In this document: positions 52,359-61,462 of the stretch, piece after piece
Layout: every line of letters begins with the position of its first letter
How positions within the stretch are numbered: position 1 is the first letter of the stretch
Origin: Lachnospiraceae bacterium
GTDB taxonomy: Bacteria > Bacillota > Clostridia > Lachnospirales > Lachnospiraceae
DNA: 64,000 bases
Assembly: GCA_030526245.1 (NCBI GenBank)
Contig: JAUNDD010000001.1
Location: 1 to 64,000 of the forward strand
Reading direction: 5' to 3'
Made by a program: the position numbers and the translations under genes
Notes under the pieces: model-generated
Told to the model about the DNA's origin: nothing
What the model saw: the letters and a program-made list of their open reading frames with translations, nothing else
The model's database searches: none

Positions 52359-53750
52359 ATGGAAAGATTTTTTGACATCCTGAGTGAATGGATCACCAAT
52401 GCCAATGATTTCGTCAACGAGATCGTTTGGGGTCCGATCATGATCGCCCTGCTTCTGGGCACAGGTATCTACCTGACACTTCGCCTGGGTATCCCCCAGC
52501 TCACTCGTCTTCGTGCGATCAATCGCGCAACCTTTGGAAAGCTTTTTGGAAAAACCTCTGATACCGGCGACGGAACCATCGCCAGCCGCAAGGCCGGACT
52601 CGCTTCCATCGCCTGCGTAGTCGGTACCGGAAACATCACCGGTGTGGCTACCGCTGTTCATGCCGGAGGCCCGGGCGCACTCTTCTGGATGTGGCTCAGT
52701 GCATTCTTCGGAATGGCAACCAAATTTGCTGAGATCATCCTTGGCATCTATTTCCGCGAAAAGAACGCCCGCGGCGAATACGTCGGCGGTGCGATGTACT
52801 ATATATATAAAGGCTTAAAGAGCAAATGGATGGCTTACTTCTTCTGTCTGATGGCCATCTTCTCCTACATGGTCTGCGGCGCCATCGTGGATACCAACAG
52901 CATCTGCCTGGGTATCCAGGAGCAGTGGAACATCGCTCCCTGGATCTCCGGTCTGGTGATCGCCGCTGCCACCGCTGTGGTTATCCTCGGCGGCGTTAAG
53001 CGTATCGGCGATGTCTGCGACAAGCTGACTCCGATCATGAGCGTGATCTACATCATCGTTGGTCTGGGCATCATCCTGCTGAACATCCAGCATGTGCCGG
53101 GTGCCTTCCGCGAGATCTTTGTCGGTGCCTTCACTCCGCAGGGCGCTGCAGGCGGCTTTGCCGGTGCCACCGTCATGCAGGCCATGACCGTCGGTCTGGC
53201 CCGTGGTCTGAACTCCAACGAAGCCGGTATGGGTTCCTCTCCGACACTGAACTGTGCTGCTACCGTGGAAGATCCGGTCGAGCAGGGTTACTGGGGCGTC
53301 CTGGAGGTATTCCTGGATACCATCATCATCTGCACCATCACCGGTCTGGTCATCGTTCTGTCCGGTCAGTGGACCACCGCCAACGACGGAACCGCACTGG
53401 CTATGGTCGCTTTCGGAACCTTCTTAAAGGGCGGCCTTGGAAACATCTTCATCATGATCTCCACCATCCTGTTTGGTTACAGCTGTCTGATCACCTCCAA
53501 CTATCTGTGTGAGGTCAGCGCTGATTTCATGTGGGGACCCAAGAGCGTACTGCCCATCCGTCTGGTATGGATCGCCTTCATCATGGTCGGCGCCCTGGGC
53601 GGTCTGGAATTTGTCTGGGATCTGGCGGATACCGCCAATGGTCTGATGGCCATCCCGAACCTGATCGGTCTGCTGCTCCTCTCCCCGCTGCTGGTGAAGA
53701 TCTGCCGTTCTTCCGCCAAGTATTCCCGCGGAAAGAAACAGGCCGACTGA
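52359..53750 (+). CDS. Sodium:alanine symporter (AGCS family)
   Basis: 463 residues from the ATG at 52359 (GAAAGGAAG upstream); the frame opens at 52236, inside the leader. Multi-pass carrier of alanine or glycine with Na+. Family landmarks: GTGIYLTLRLGIPQLTRL (about 30-47), ACVVGTGNITGVATAVHAGGPGALFWMWLSAFFGMATKF in order (about 85-125) and ARGLNSNEAGMGSSP (about 280-294). The neighbouring threonine aldolase could release glycine, a possible functional link. A perfect 13-bp stem follows the gene. Confidence 0.95.
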   Translation: MERFFDILSEWITNANDFVNEIVWGPIMIALLLGTGIYLTLRLGIPQLTRLRAINRATFGKLFGKTSDTGDGTIASRKAGLASIACVVGTGNITGVATAVHAGGPGALFWMWLSAFFGMATKFAEIILGIYFREKNARGEYVGGAMYYIYKGLKSKWMAYFFCLMAIFSYMVCGAIVDTNSICLGIQEQWNIAPWISGLVIAAATAVVILGGVKRIGDVCDKLTPIMSVIYIIVGLGIILLNIQHVPGAFREIFVGAFTPQGAAGGFAGATVMQAMTVGLARGLNSNEAGMGSSPTLNCAATVEDPVEQGYWGVLEVFLDTIIICTITGLVIVLSGQWTTANDGTALAMVAFGTFLKGGLGNIFIMISTILFGYSCLITSNYLCEVSADFMWGPKSVLPIRLVWIAFIMVGALGGLEFVWDLADTANGLMAIPNLIGLLLLSPLLVKICRSSAKYSRGKKQAD

Positions 53751-53850
53751 GTTTGAGCGTCATTTTGGTCCAAATATCCTTTGAACCATCAGCAGTCTGG
53801 CCGCAATGACCGGGCCGTGATCTGTCAAAGATTGGATTCATAATATAACA

Positions 53851-53881
53851 GGAAAGGCCGTGCATTCCGCACGGCCTTTCC
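53851..53881. terminator. Terminator of the alanine symporter gene
   Basis: GGAAAGGCCGTGC/GCACGGCCTTTCC perfect stem with a 5-base loop, about 100 bases after the stop codon; short T-runs on both sides. Confidence 0.85.
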
Positions 53882-53992
53882 TTACAGCCAGATATAGGGA
53901 CAGCCTCGCTTTCCCTTTCTTGTACCAGAAAACAGCCCTTTTATTTCTTCCCCGGGGAATGTCTTCACTTTCCCTTCAAAACGAGGTACACC

Positions 53993-55447
53993 ATGACAAC
54001 ACCCATCGTTGATTTTTTAAAACACTACCAAAGCAGCGACGTCTCCCGTCTTCACATGCCCGGTCACAAGGGCCAGCCCTATCTGGGGCCGGAACCTTTG
54101 GACATCACCGAAGTCAAGGGCGCCGATGAGCTCTACTTTGCTGAAAGCATCATCGCCCAGAGTGAGGCGAATGCCACCAGGCTGTTCGGAACCGGCCTGA
54201 CCCTGTACAGCACCGAAGGCTCCAGCCACGGTATCCGCTCCATGATCATGCTGGCCTGCCAGCTGACCCGGAGCCGTTGTGCCGGCAACCCGGCCAATGA
54301 CTCATCCGCTTCTGAACCTGCTGGCACAGCAGTCAATTCCACTGGAACTCCGATCCAACCAACTGCTTCTGCAGGTTCTTGCCGCCGGATCCTGGCAGCC
54401 CGCAATGCCCACAAGGCCTTTTTGTTTGCCGCCGCTCTGTGTAATCTGGAGGTGGACTGGATCTATCCCAGTCTTTCGGATGAAAACTCCGCCGCCTCCT
54501 GTCAGATCACGCCGGAGCTGCTGGAGCAGCATCTGACACAGATGCAAACGCAGGGCACTCTGCCCTTTGCCGTTTACATCACAAGCCCGGACTACCTGGG
54601 ACACTGCGCCGATGTGAAGACGCTGGCAAAGATCTGCCACCGCTTTGGCGCTCTGCTGCTGGTGGATAATGCCCACGGTGCCTACCTTCACTTTCTGCCG
54701 GAGAAGCTCCATCCCATGGATCTTGGCGCTGACCTTTGCTGCGACTCCGCCCACAAAACGCTGCCGGTGCTCACCGGCGGTGCCTATCTGCATGTACGGG
54801 AAGGCCTCTGCAGCCGTCAGCAGGCCAAAAATGTGATGGCTGTCACCGGTACCTCCTCTCCCTCCTACCTGCTGATGGCCTCTCTGGACATCTGCAACGA
54901 GCAGCTGGGGGGCAGCTACCCGGAGCGTATGCAGCAGCTCATCCGGGAGGTAAAAGAGTGGAAAGCCCAGGCAGCGGTCGCCGGTATCCCGCTCCTTCCC
55001 AGCGAGGAACTTAAGATCGTTGTCAATGCAGCAGCGCTAGGGTATACCGGCAGTGAGCTGGGTGAGCTCCTTCGAAAGCATCAGGCTGAGCCGGAATTCT
55101 GCGACCATGATTTCCTGGTCTGCATGCTCACACCGGACACCCGGCCTGTCGACCTGCAGCGTCTGATGACAGCTCTGCTTGAGGCTGTCGCCAGCCCCAG
55201 ACCTGCCCGGGATCTGACCCCGCTGCGTCTTGCCCGGCTTCCCCGGGCCTGCTCTATCCGGGAGGCCGTTTTTGCCCCCCAGGATATGATCCCCGTCCAG
55301 GATTCCATCGGACGAATCTGCGGTTCCCCCGCCGTTTCCTGTCCGCCGGCGATCCCCCTGGCGGTCAGCGGCGAAGTGATCACTTCGGACGCCGTTCGCA
55401 TGATGGAGGCCTACGGCATCGAGGAGATCAGTGTGGTGATCGAATAG
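53993..55447 (+). CDS. Orn/Lys/Arg decarboxylase family protein with internal insert
   Basis: 484 residues. PLP enzyme of the SpeA/YaaO group that decarboxylates a basic amino acid to a polyamine precursor. SRLHMPGHKGQP (about 18-29), TEGSSHGIRSMIMLACQL, then an unusual Ser/Thr/Ala/Pro-rich insert of about 35 residues (roughly 93-128) before RRILAARNAHKAF; the PLP Lys lies in CCDSAHKTLPVLTGGAYLH (about 249-260). GAGGTACACC precedes the ATG. C-terminal part is the small Orn/DC domain. Substrate not decided. Confidence 0.88.
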   Translation: MTTPIVDFLKHYQSSDVSRLHMPGHKGQPYLGPEPLDITEVKGADELYFAESIIAQSEANATRLFGTGLTLYSTEGSSHGIRSMIMLACQLTRSRCAGNPANDSSASEPAGTAVNSTGTPIQPTASAGSCRRILAARNAHKAFLFAAALCNLEVDWIYPSLSDENSAASCQITPELLEQHLTQMQTQGTLPFAVYITSPDYLGHCADVKTLAKICHRFGALLLVDNAHGAYLHFLPEKLHPMDLGADLCCDSAHKTLPVLTGGAYLHVREGLCSRQQAKNVMAVTGTSSPSYLLMASLDICNEQLGGSYPERMQQLIREVKEWKAQAAVAGIPLLPSEELKIVVNAAALGYTGSELGELLRKHQAEPEFCDHDFLVCMLTPDTRPVDLQRLMTALLEAVASPRPARDLTPLRLARLPRACSIREAVFAPQDMIPVQDSIGRICGSPAVSCPPAIPLAVSGEVITSDAVRMMEAYGIEEISVVIE

Positions 55448-55500
55448 TGCCGCTGTGCTATCCAATCAACATACAGTCATTCGGTTCCGGAATACTAGGA

Positions 55501-55580
55501 CAAAGCGTGCAAAGCACGCTAGCCGCTTTGCGGCGGTTGTCCGGATATTTGCCCGATTTTATATCGGGCCCGTAGGAAAT
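55501..55580 (+). repeat. Dispersed repeat, copy C (fullest)
   Basis: Eighty bases with three small dyads: AGCGTGC/GCACGCT, GCCGC/GCGGC and GCCCGAT/ATCGGGC. Bases 55529-55580 are identical to 1-52 and the whole aligns with 4601-4680. It sits beyond the terminator of the minus-strand SDR gene. Confidence 0.85.
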
Positions 55581-55585
55581 CAAAA

Positions 55586-55633
55586 AACGAGTACAGCCCG
55601 ACACTTTTCATGTCAGACTGTACTCGTTTTTTT
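55586..55633. terminator. Bidirectional terminator between the decarboxylase and SDR genes
   Basis: AACGAGTACAG/CTGTACTCGTT stem flanked by A-run on the left and T-run on the right, serving the convergent genes. Confidence 0.85.
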
Positions 55634-55646
55634 AGTCGTTATGATA

Positions 55647-56432
55647 TCAGCAGATCGTAAATCCGCCGTCGATCACCAGATTGGCTCCATTGATCATCCG
55701 GGAAGCATCGCTGGCCAGGAATACAGCACAGGCTGCCACTTCCTCCGGATAGGCAAAACGTCTGGCCGGGATCCGTTCCTTGAAAGCATTTCCTACTTCT
55801 TCATTAGGCGGATCTACCCAGTTCTTCTTTCCCATAGGGGTCAGAACGATGGTGGGGGAGATGACATTGACATTGATGTTGTACTGTGCCAGCTCCATGG
55901 CAAACTGCTTGGTGGCATAGATCACAGCCGCCTTGCAGCAGCCGTAGGTCAGATGACCATCCAGCGCAACCACACCAGCCTGAGAACCCATGTTGATGAT
56001 GTGTCCGCCGCCGTTTGCCTTCATCACCTTAGCCACCGCACGGCCAAAACGAACCGTTCCGGTGAGATTGATGCTTAAGGTGCGATCCCAAAGGTCTTCG
56101 TCGTGCTCCAGCACGGATTCAACCACGCCGATACCGGCACAGTTTACCAGGATGTCGATCTTACCGAATTTTTCAACGGTCTGATCCACGCAGGCCTGGA
56201 TATCCTCCGATCTGGTAATATTGCCGCAGTATGCGAAGTACTCTACGCCCTGCTCTTTCGTATAGGCTTCCAGCCCGTCCGGCTCTCTCATGTCGAAGGA
56301 AACCACATTGGCTCCCTTTCTGGCATACATCTTTGCGATCTCGTAGCCAATGCCGCTGGCGGCGCCGGTCACGATGGCGGTCTTGCCTTCTAAGCTGAAG
56401 TCTTCGCTAAATTTTGTGTAATCGATTTCCAT
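55647..56432 (-). CDS. Short-chain dehydrogenase/reductase
   Basis: 261 residues, NAD(P)-dependent. Coenzyme motif TGAASGIGYEIA (about 20-31), NCAGIG (about 90), catalytic Ser in INMGSQAG and Tyr/Lys in TYGCCKAAV (YxxxK, about 158-162). The acidic SFDMREP after beta-2 suggests NAD+. It ends the minus-strand unit RbsA-RbsC-RbsB-ADH3-SDR and starts 15 bases after ADH 3. Probable polyol, threitol-type or gluconate-type dehydrogenase. Confidence 0.92.
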   Translation of the reverse strand: MEIDYTKFSEDFSLEGKTAIVTGAASGIGYEIAKMYARKGANVVSFDMREPDGLEAYTKEQGVEYFAYCGNITRSEDIQACVDQTVEKFGKIDILVNCAGIGVVESVLEHDEDLWDRTLSINLTGTVRFGRAVAKVMKANGGGHIINMGSQAGVVALDGHLTYGCCKAAVIYATKQFAMELAQYNINVNVISPTIVLTPMGKKNWVDPPNEEVGNAFKERIPARRFAYPEEVAACAVFLASDASRMINGANLVIDGGFTIC

Positions 56433-56447
56433 GGTACTGCCTTCTGC

Positions 56448-57509
56448 TTATTCAGCGTCCTTATTGATCTTGATAACTGCCTTGATTACGTTGGTCTTAT
56501 CCGTGTAAGCATCGTCGTATGCCTTCTGGATATCCTCGAAATCATACTTGTGAGTTGCGATGGTCTTAACATCGATCTTGCCTGCAGCAATATCAGCGAT
56601 TGCCTGCGGGTAAGTATATCTGTAACGGAATACGGTCTTGATGGTGGGCTCCTTGTCCATGATCAGACCAAAGTTGAACGGGAACTCTGCTTCCGCTGCA
56701 ATACCAACCAGAACGATGGTTCCGCCGCGCTTTACAAGATACGGAGTCTGCGCGATGGTGTATTTGCTTCCGGCAGTTTCCAGAACCTTGTTGTAGCCGG
56801 CACCGTTGGTGCGCTTCAGGCCCTCTTCAACCGCATTCACCTCTTTTGCGTTGATTACATAATCGGCGCCCATTTCCAGAGCCTTCTTCAGATGGCTCTC
56901 TTCCAGGTCGACGATCGTTACACTCTTAGCGCCCTTTGCCTTGCAGGCCAGCAGGGTAACCAGGCCGATGCAGCCTGCGCCAAGGATCAGTACATCATCA
57001 TTTTCATTGATATCGCCCTGGTTTGCAGCATGTACACCTACGGACAGCGGCTCAACCAGTGCACCTTCCAGTGTGCTTACATTCTCCGGCAGCTTGAAGC
57101 ACATATTCTCCGGGAATGCGATGTATTCCATGTTGCAGCCCTGTACAGGCGGAGTAGCCAGGAATACGACATCCGGGCACAGATTGTAGCGGCCGGATTT
57201 GCAGAATTCGCACTCGCCGCAGGTGATGCCCGGCTCAAGAGCAACCTTATCGCCAACCTTCAGGTCTGTAACGCCTTCGCCTACTTCAACAACCACGCCG
57301 GCACACTCGTGTCCGAGGATGAACGGCTTGCAGTCGTCGGTTACGACATAGGAACCGCATCTTCCATTGTGGAAGTAATGTCCGTCGGATCCGCATACGC
57401 CAACATAATCCAGTTTTACCAGAACCTCTTTAGCCTTTGGTGACGGCTTTTCAACCTCGCCGATCTCCATCTTGCCAACCTGTTTCATATAAGCTGCTCT
57501 CATTTTCAT
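56448..57509 (-). CDS. Zinc-dependent alcohol dehydrogenase 3 (sorbitol dehydrogenase-like)
   Basis: 353 residues from the ATG at 57509 (GGAGG 8 bases upstream). Zinc sites: GVCGSDGHYFHNG (Cys about 40), LGHECAGVV, structural Cys in CGECEFCKSGRYNLC; coenzyme fold ILGAGCIGLVTLL with acidic TIVDLEE, so NAD+. Strongly similar to ADH 1 at 36.3 kb, including LATPPVQG/LATQPNYRG and PxxVxTLEGALVEP segments, so the two polyol loci share an enzyme type. Likely oxidises a polyol taken up by the Rbs-type importer. Confidence 0.93.
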   Translation of the reverse strand: MKMRAAYMKQVGKMEIGEVEKPSPKAKEVLVKLDYVGVCGSDGHYFHNGRCGSYVVTDDCKPFILGHECAGVVVEVGEGVTDLKVGDKVALEPGITCGECEFCKSGRYNLCPDVVFLATPPVQGCNMEYIAFPENMCFKLPENVSTLEGALVEPLSVGVHAANQGDINENDDVLILGAGCIGLVTLLACKAKGAKSVTIVDLEESHLKKALEMGADYVINAKEVNAVEEGLKRTNGAGYNKVLETAGSKYTIAQTPYLVKRGGTIVLVGIAAEAEFPFNFGLIMDKEPTIKTVFRYRYTYPQAIADIAAGKIDVKTIATHKYDFEDIQKAYDDAYTDKTNVIKAVIKINKDAE

Positions 57510-57599
57510 GATGTTTGCCTCCAAATAATAAAAAACGAAAAACCTGCATGTGCATAACAGTCCGGATGCGGCCTCCCGCATCTACGGCTGATAATGATA

Positions 57600-57772
57600 A
57601 ACTGGCAGCTTTGGCAAGCCGCCAGCTATCACACTTTTACAATATATGATTTGATTCGGCGGCTGAAGTTCACGATCTTTTGTCTTCAGCCGCCTACTTC
57701 AGGCTGGCGGCCCTTCGGACCGCTGCCTGTTTTTCTCTTCATTGTTTCAAGCTTCGTCACCCTTCGGTGACC
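57600..57772 (-). other. Series of stem-loops after the sugar-binding protein gene
   Basis: CTGGCAGCTT/AAGCCGCCAG-type pairing near 57602-57626; GGCGGCTGAAG/CTTCAGCCGCC (57658-57694) ; GTCACC/GGTGAC (57756-57771). They fill the 249-base gap between the binding protein and ADH 3 genes; no gene is seen there. Confidence 0.6.
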
Positions 57773-57830
57773 ATTTCCCCGTACAGCTCACAGGCGTGAA
57801 CCGCAATCGGTTTTGTACTCAAACGGTCAA

Positions 57831-58790
57831 TTATTTGATCTGGCCGTTAGCGGTGTACATTTCGATGTACTGATCAACGTTCTCAGCAGTGATAAGCGGA
57901 GCCGGTACGTTGTCATATACATCAGTAACTTCCATCTCACCGGTCAGAACCTTGTGGATGTATTCAGCGTTCATCTGAGCCAGGTCGCCAGCAGACTGCA
58001 GACCGGTAGAGGTCATCAGACCATCCTTGATCAGCAGGCAAGCTTCTGCAGTACCGTCAACGCCGTATGCCAGCATATCAGCGAAATCTGCATTGTCCTT
58101 TACTACTTCGATAGCACCAGCTGCCATGTTGTCGTTCATGGAGATAACAGCATCGATCTTGCCGTAAGCCTGTACCCAGTCTTCCATCAGAGCCATAGCT
58201 TCGTCTTTGTTCCAGTTAGCGATATCTTCTGCAACGATCTCAACGTCTGCTCTCTTATCGAAGAACTCTGCCTGCCAAGCGTTTCTTCTCTCGGTGCTGT
58301 GGAAGTTACCAGCCGGTCCGTTCAGGACAACAACCTTTGCACCTTCCGGAACCTGCTCCATAGCGAGGTCACAGTTAACCTTAGCCTGCTCGTACGGATC
58401 AGCATCGATAGAACCGGTTCCTTCGCACTCAACACGCGGGTTGGTGGTCAGGCACGGGATACCAGCGTCAACAACCTGCTGGATGTACGGCATCTGAGCT
58501 TCGCCGTTGTTAGCCTGGATGATGATTGCATCGTAGCCGTTTACGATACAGTTCTCGATGATGGAGTTTTCTTTCTCATCGTTAGCCTGTCCGTCGAATA
58601 CTTCTACGGTCATGTCATCATAGGTATCGAACTGAGCTCTGATCTCATCAGCCAGCCATGCTGCGAAGGAGTCTTCCTGTGCTCTTGCAATGTATGCAAC
58701 CTTGTACTCTTCAGCAGAAGCAACGGTAGCGGTTCCGAGTACGCCCAGTGCTAATGCAGCAACAGCAGTGCCAAACATTCTCTTAGTCAT
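57831..58790 (-). CDS. Sugar-binding protein, RbsB type
   Basis: 319 residues. Signal peptide (about 1-26, ending TVASAEE) without a lipobox Cys, then a ribose-binding-protein-like fold: YKVAYIARAQEDSFAAW, DAIIIQANNGEAQMPYIQQVVDAGIP, NDNMAAGAIEVVKD and YGVDGTAEACLLIKDG. Receptor for the RbsC/RbsA-type importer. It is encoded after the permease, with stem-loops on both sides. Ligand unknown; sugar or polyol by context. Confidence 0.9.
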   Translation of the reverse strand: MTKRMFGTAVAALALGVLGTATVASAEEYKVAYIARAQEDSFAAWLADEIRAQFDTYDDMTVEVFDGQANDEKENSIIENCIVNGYDAIIIQANNGEAQMPYIQQVVDAGIPCLTTNPRVECEGTGSIDADPYEQAKVNCDLAMEQVPEGAKVVVLNGPAGNFHSTERRNAWQAEFFDKRADVEIVAEDIANWNKDEAMALMEDWVQAYGKIDAVISMNDNMAAGAIEVVKDNADFADMLAYGVDGTAEACLLIKDGLMTSTGLQSAGDLAQMNAEYIHKVLTGEMEVTDVYDNVPAPLITAENVDQYIEMYTANGQIK

Positions 58791-58901
58791 TTTGTTTTCC
58801 TCCTAAAATTGTAATATTGTAAAAGTTTCTGCAACTTATGCATTCGGGTTACTGTGTTTCTCCGGCTGTCCACCGTTCCGGCGGCAGCCATTTTATCGTT
58901 C

Positions 58902-58922
58902 CTCCGGCCCCGCGGGCCGGAG
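58902..58922 (-). terminator. Stem-loop between permease and binding-protein genes
   Basis: CTCCGGCCC/GGGCCGGAG with a 3-base loop in the gap between the RbsC-type and RbsB-type genes; no T-run. Confidence 0.6.
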
Positions 58923-58962
58923 TGAAAGATCGTTCAATGATGTGTTTTCAGGTGTTCAGGAA

Positions 58963-59946
58963 TTAAGCTTCCTTCTTTTCCTTTTCGTCTACAATGATGA
59001 CCTTGCGGGTCTTCTTGTTCTTGGACATGATGTCGTAACCTACGGCTACGGCAATGATGCCGCCCTTAACGATCTGCTGAATGTAGGAGTCTACACCGGT
59101 CAGGTTCATGATGTTGTTCAGGAAGCCGATGATGAATGCGCCGACCAGGGTTCCAAGAGTGGTACCAACACCACCGGAGAAGCTTGTTCCACCGACGATG
59201 GTAGCGGTCAGACCTTCCATTTCGTAACCTACAGCACCGTTCGGAAGACCTGCGTTTACGCGGGACATGAACAGCACGCCTGCGATACCGGCCAGAATAC
59301 CGTTGATGATGAAGGTGATGTATTTGCTGCGCTTTACATCGATACCGGATGCTACAGCAGCTGCTTCGTTACCACCGATCGCGTAAAGGGAACGGCCGTA
59401 ACGGGTGTGATTGGTGACATACCAGATGATGACGGTAATAACCAGCATGAAGATGACCGGGTTCGGGACCGGGCCCACATTGCCCTGACCGAAGATGGTG
59501 TATTCCTTCAGCTGCAGCAGGTTCTGACCGTTTGTGAAGTAAAGAGCGATACCACGGGCAGACATCTGCATGGCCAGCGTTGCGATGAACGGCGGCACGT
59601 TAACATTGGTTACCAGGAATGCGTTGACGAGGTTACAAGCCACACCAACGAGGATAGCTACGATAAAGCCGACTGCCAGGCTTCCGGTATTCTGGAAGGA
59701 AGCAATGGACAGGACACCGGCCAAAGCCAGTACCGAACCAACGGACAGGTCGATCAGACCGGAGATAACCAGCAGCATTTCGCCGTAAGCGATGATGATC
59801 GAAACGGAAAGCTGACGCGCTACGTTGATCAGGTTCTGCGGTTTCAGGAAGTTCTGGTTCATAAAGGAGCAAAAGATGATCATCACCACAAGAATGATGA
59901 AAATCGAATATTTCTCCATGATCTTTCCGATACTTTGTTTTTTCAT
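58963..59946 (-). CDS. Sugar ABC transporter permease, RbsC type
   Basis: 327 residues with about nine hydrophobic helices. Landmarks: EMLLVISGLIDLSVGSVLALAGVL, GKFITIVT-like ATPase loop region YGRSLYAIGGNEAAAVASGI and MEGLTATIVGGTSFSGGVGT. The C-terminus is Lys-rich. It starts 22 bases after the RbsA-type gene and forms the membrane channel of the importer. Confidence 0.93.
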   Translation of the reverse strand: MKKQSIGKIMEKYSIFIILVVMIIFCSFMNQNFLKPQNLINVARQLSVSIIIAYGEMLLVISGLIDLSVGSVLALAGVLSIASFQNTGSLAVGFIVAILVGVACNLVNAFLVTNVNVPPFIATLAMQMSARGIALYFTNGQNLLQLKEYTIFGQGNVGPVPNPVIFMLVITVIIWYVTNHTRYGRSLYAIGGNEAAAVASGIDVKRSKYITFIINGILAGIAGVLFMSRVNAGLPNGAVGYEMEGLTATIVGGTSFSGGVGTTLGTLVGAFIIGFLNNIMNLTGVDSYIQQIVKGGIIAVAVGYDIMSKNKKTRKVIIVDEKEKKEA

Positions 59947-59968
59947 TTTTCGTCAAACCTCGTCTTTC

Positions 59969-61462
59969 TTATTTTGACATAGCAAACTTCATAATAGTTT
60001 CCTGAGAGAATTCCGACCGATCCAGGCAGCCGGTGATGTGTCCCTGGCTCATGACATAGATCCGGTCACACATACCGATCAGCTCCGGCAGCTCGGAAGA
60101 TACCATTACAACGGCTTTTCCCTCTTTTGCCATATCCGTCATCAGCTTGTAGATCTCAAACTTGGCACCAACGTCGATACCGCGGGTCGGCTCGTCCAGG
60201 ATCAGGACATCCGGATCGCGAAGCATCCACTTGGCCAACAGGACCTTCTGCTGATTACCACCGGAAAGTGCCTGGATCAGTGTATCCAGACTCGGTGTTT
60301 TAACGTTCATCTTTTCAAAGTACTCGCCTACCAGCTTTCTCTCCAGGGACGGATGACTCTTGCCCTTGAAGATAAACTTGTCCAGACTGGAAATACTTGC
60401 GTTTTCCATAACGCTTCGGATCGGAATGATACCGAACCGGCGTCTGTCCTCGGACAGCATGACCAGCTTCTCGTTAATGGCGTCGCTTACCTTTTTGATG
60501 GTGCAGTCTTTTCCATTAATATTGATCGTACCTGCATCGTAGGGATCCAGTCCGAAGATCGCTCTCATGACCTCGGTACGTCCGGCACCCATCAGTCCTG
60601 CAAAACCAACGATCTCGCCGGCGCGGACATTAAAGTCGATGTTTTCAAATACGCCTTCGCTCCGAAGTCCCTTAACATCCAGAACCGGTTTTCCGATCGG
60701 AACCTCTTCCTTCGGATAGGCGTTGTCCATACGGCGTCCAACCATGGCTGCGATAACCTCATCCAGGTCTGTCTCAGCGGCCCGCTTGGTCCATACCGTC
60801 TGACCGTCTCGCAGGATCGTGATATCGTCCGCGATCCGGAATACCTCATCCATCTTGTGGGAGATATAGATAATGCTGACGCCCTGGGCCTTCAGTGCCT
60901 CGATCTTTTTAAAGAGCACCTCGACCTCGCGGTTTGTAATAGCCGAAGTCGGCTCATCCATGATAACGATCTGTGCGTTGTTTGAGATCGCCTTCAGAAT
61001 CTCCAGCATCTGGATATCCGAAACCGTCAGGGTCTTCAGCTTCTGCTTCGGGCTGTAATTTAAGTTTTCCCGCTCCAGCAGCTCCAGCGTTTCCTTGCGT
61101 ACCCGTTTCCAGTCAACCTTTCCGGGACCGGTCACCGGCAGACGTCCGAGGAAGATGTTCTCCTCAATGGACATTTCCGGAACGTAGTTCAGCTCCTGTG
61201 CGATCATCGCAATACCGAAGTCACGAGCCTGTATCGGATTTTTGATCTCAACCGGCTGACCATCGATATAGATCTGACCGGCATCCGCCTTGTACAGACC
61301 GTTGATGATCTTCATCAGAGTGGATTTTCCTGCGCCGTTTTCACCGCAGAGTGCATGCAGCGTTCCTTTTCTGACCGAAAAGTTGATATTGTCCAATGCC
61401 TTTACGCCAGGAAAAGATTTGCTGACACCACTGACACGCAGTTTGATTGCTTCATTCTCCAC
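59969..61462 (-). CDS. Sugar ABC transporter ATPase, RbsA type
   Basis: 497 residues with two fused ATPase domains. The start is GTG at 61462, with AGGAGG about 8 bases upstream. Domain 1: Walker A GENGAGKSTLMK (about 36-47), signature-like LTVSDIQMLEI, Walker B IVIMDEPTS. Domain 2: degenerate Walker A (GLMGAGRTEVM), signature LSGGNQQKVLLAKW, Walker B VLILDEPTRGIDVG. Degeneration of the second P-loop is normal for the family. First gene of its operon, under a consensus promoter. Confidence 0.95.
   Translation of the reverse strand: MENEAIKLRVSGVSKSFPGVKALDNINFSVRKGTLHALCGENGAGKSTLMKIINGLYKADAGQIYIDGQPVEIKNPIQARDFGIAMIAQELNYVPEMSIEENIFLGRLPVTGPGKVDWKRVRKETLELLERENLNYSPKQKLKTLTVSDIQMLEILKAISNNAQIVIMDEPTSAITNREVEVLFKKIEALKAQGVSIIYISHKMDEVFRIADDITILRDGQTVWTKRAAETDLDEVIAAMVGRRMDNAYPKEEVPIGKPVLDVKGLRSEGVFENIDFNVRAGEIVGFAGLMGAGRTEVMRAIFGLDPYDAGTININGKDCTIKKVSDAINEKLVMLSEDRRRFGIIPIRSVMENASISSLDKFIFKGKSHPSLERKLVGEYFEKMNVKTPSLDTLIQALSGGNQQKVLLAKWMLRDPDVLILDEPTRGIDVGAKFEIYKLMTDMAKEGKAVVMVSSELPELIGMCDRIYVMSQGHITGCLDRSEFSQETIMKFAMSK

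Noticed and set aside
55501..55580. Insertion sequence end or CRISPR repeat
   Set aside because: No transposase gene, no terminal inverted repeats around a gene and no regularly spaced array; copies are dispersed singly.
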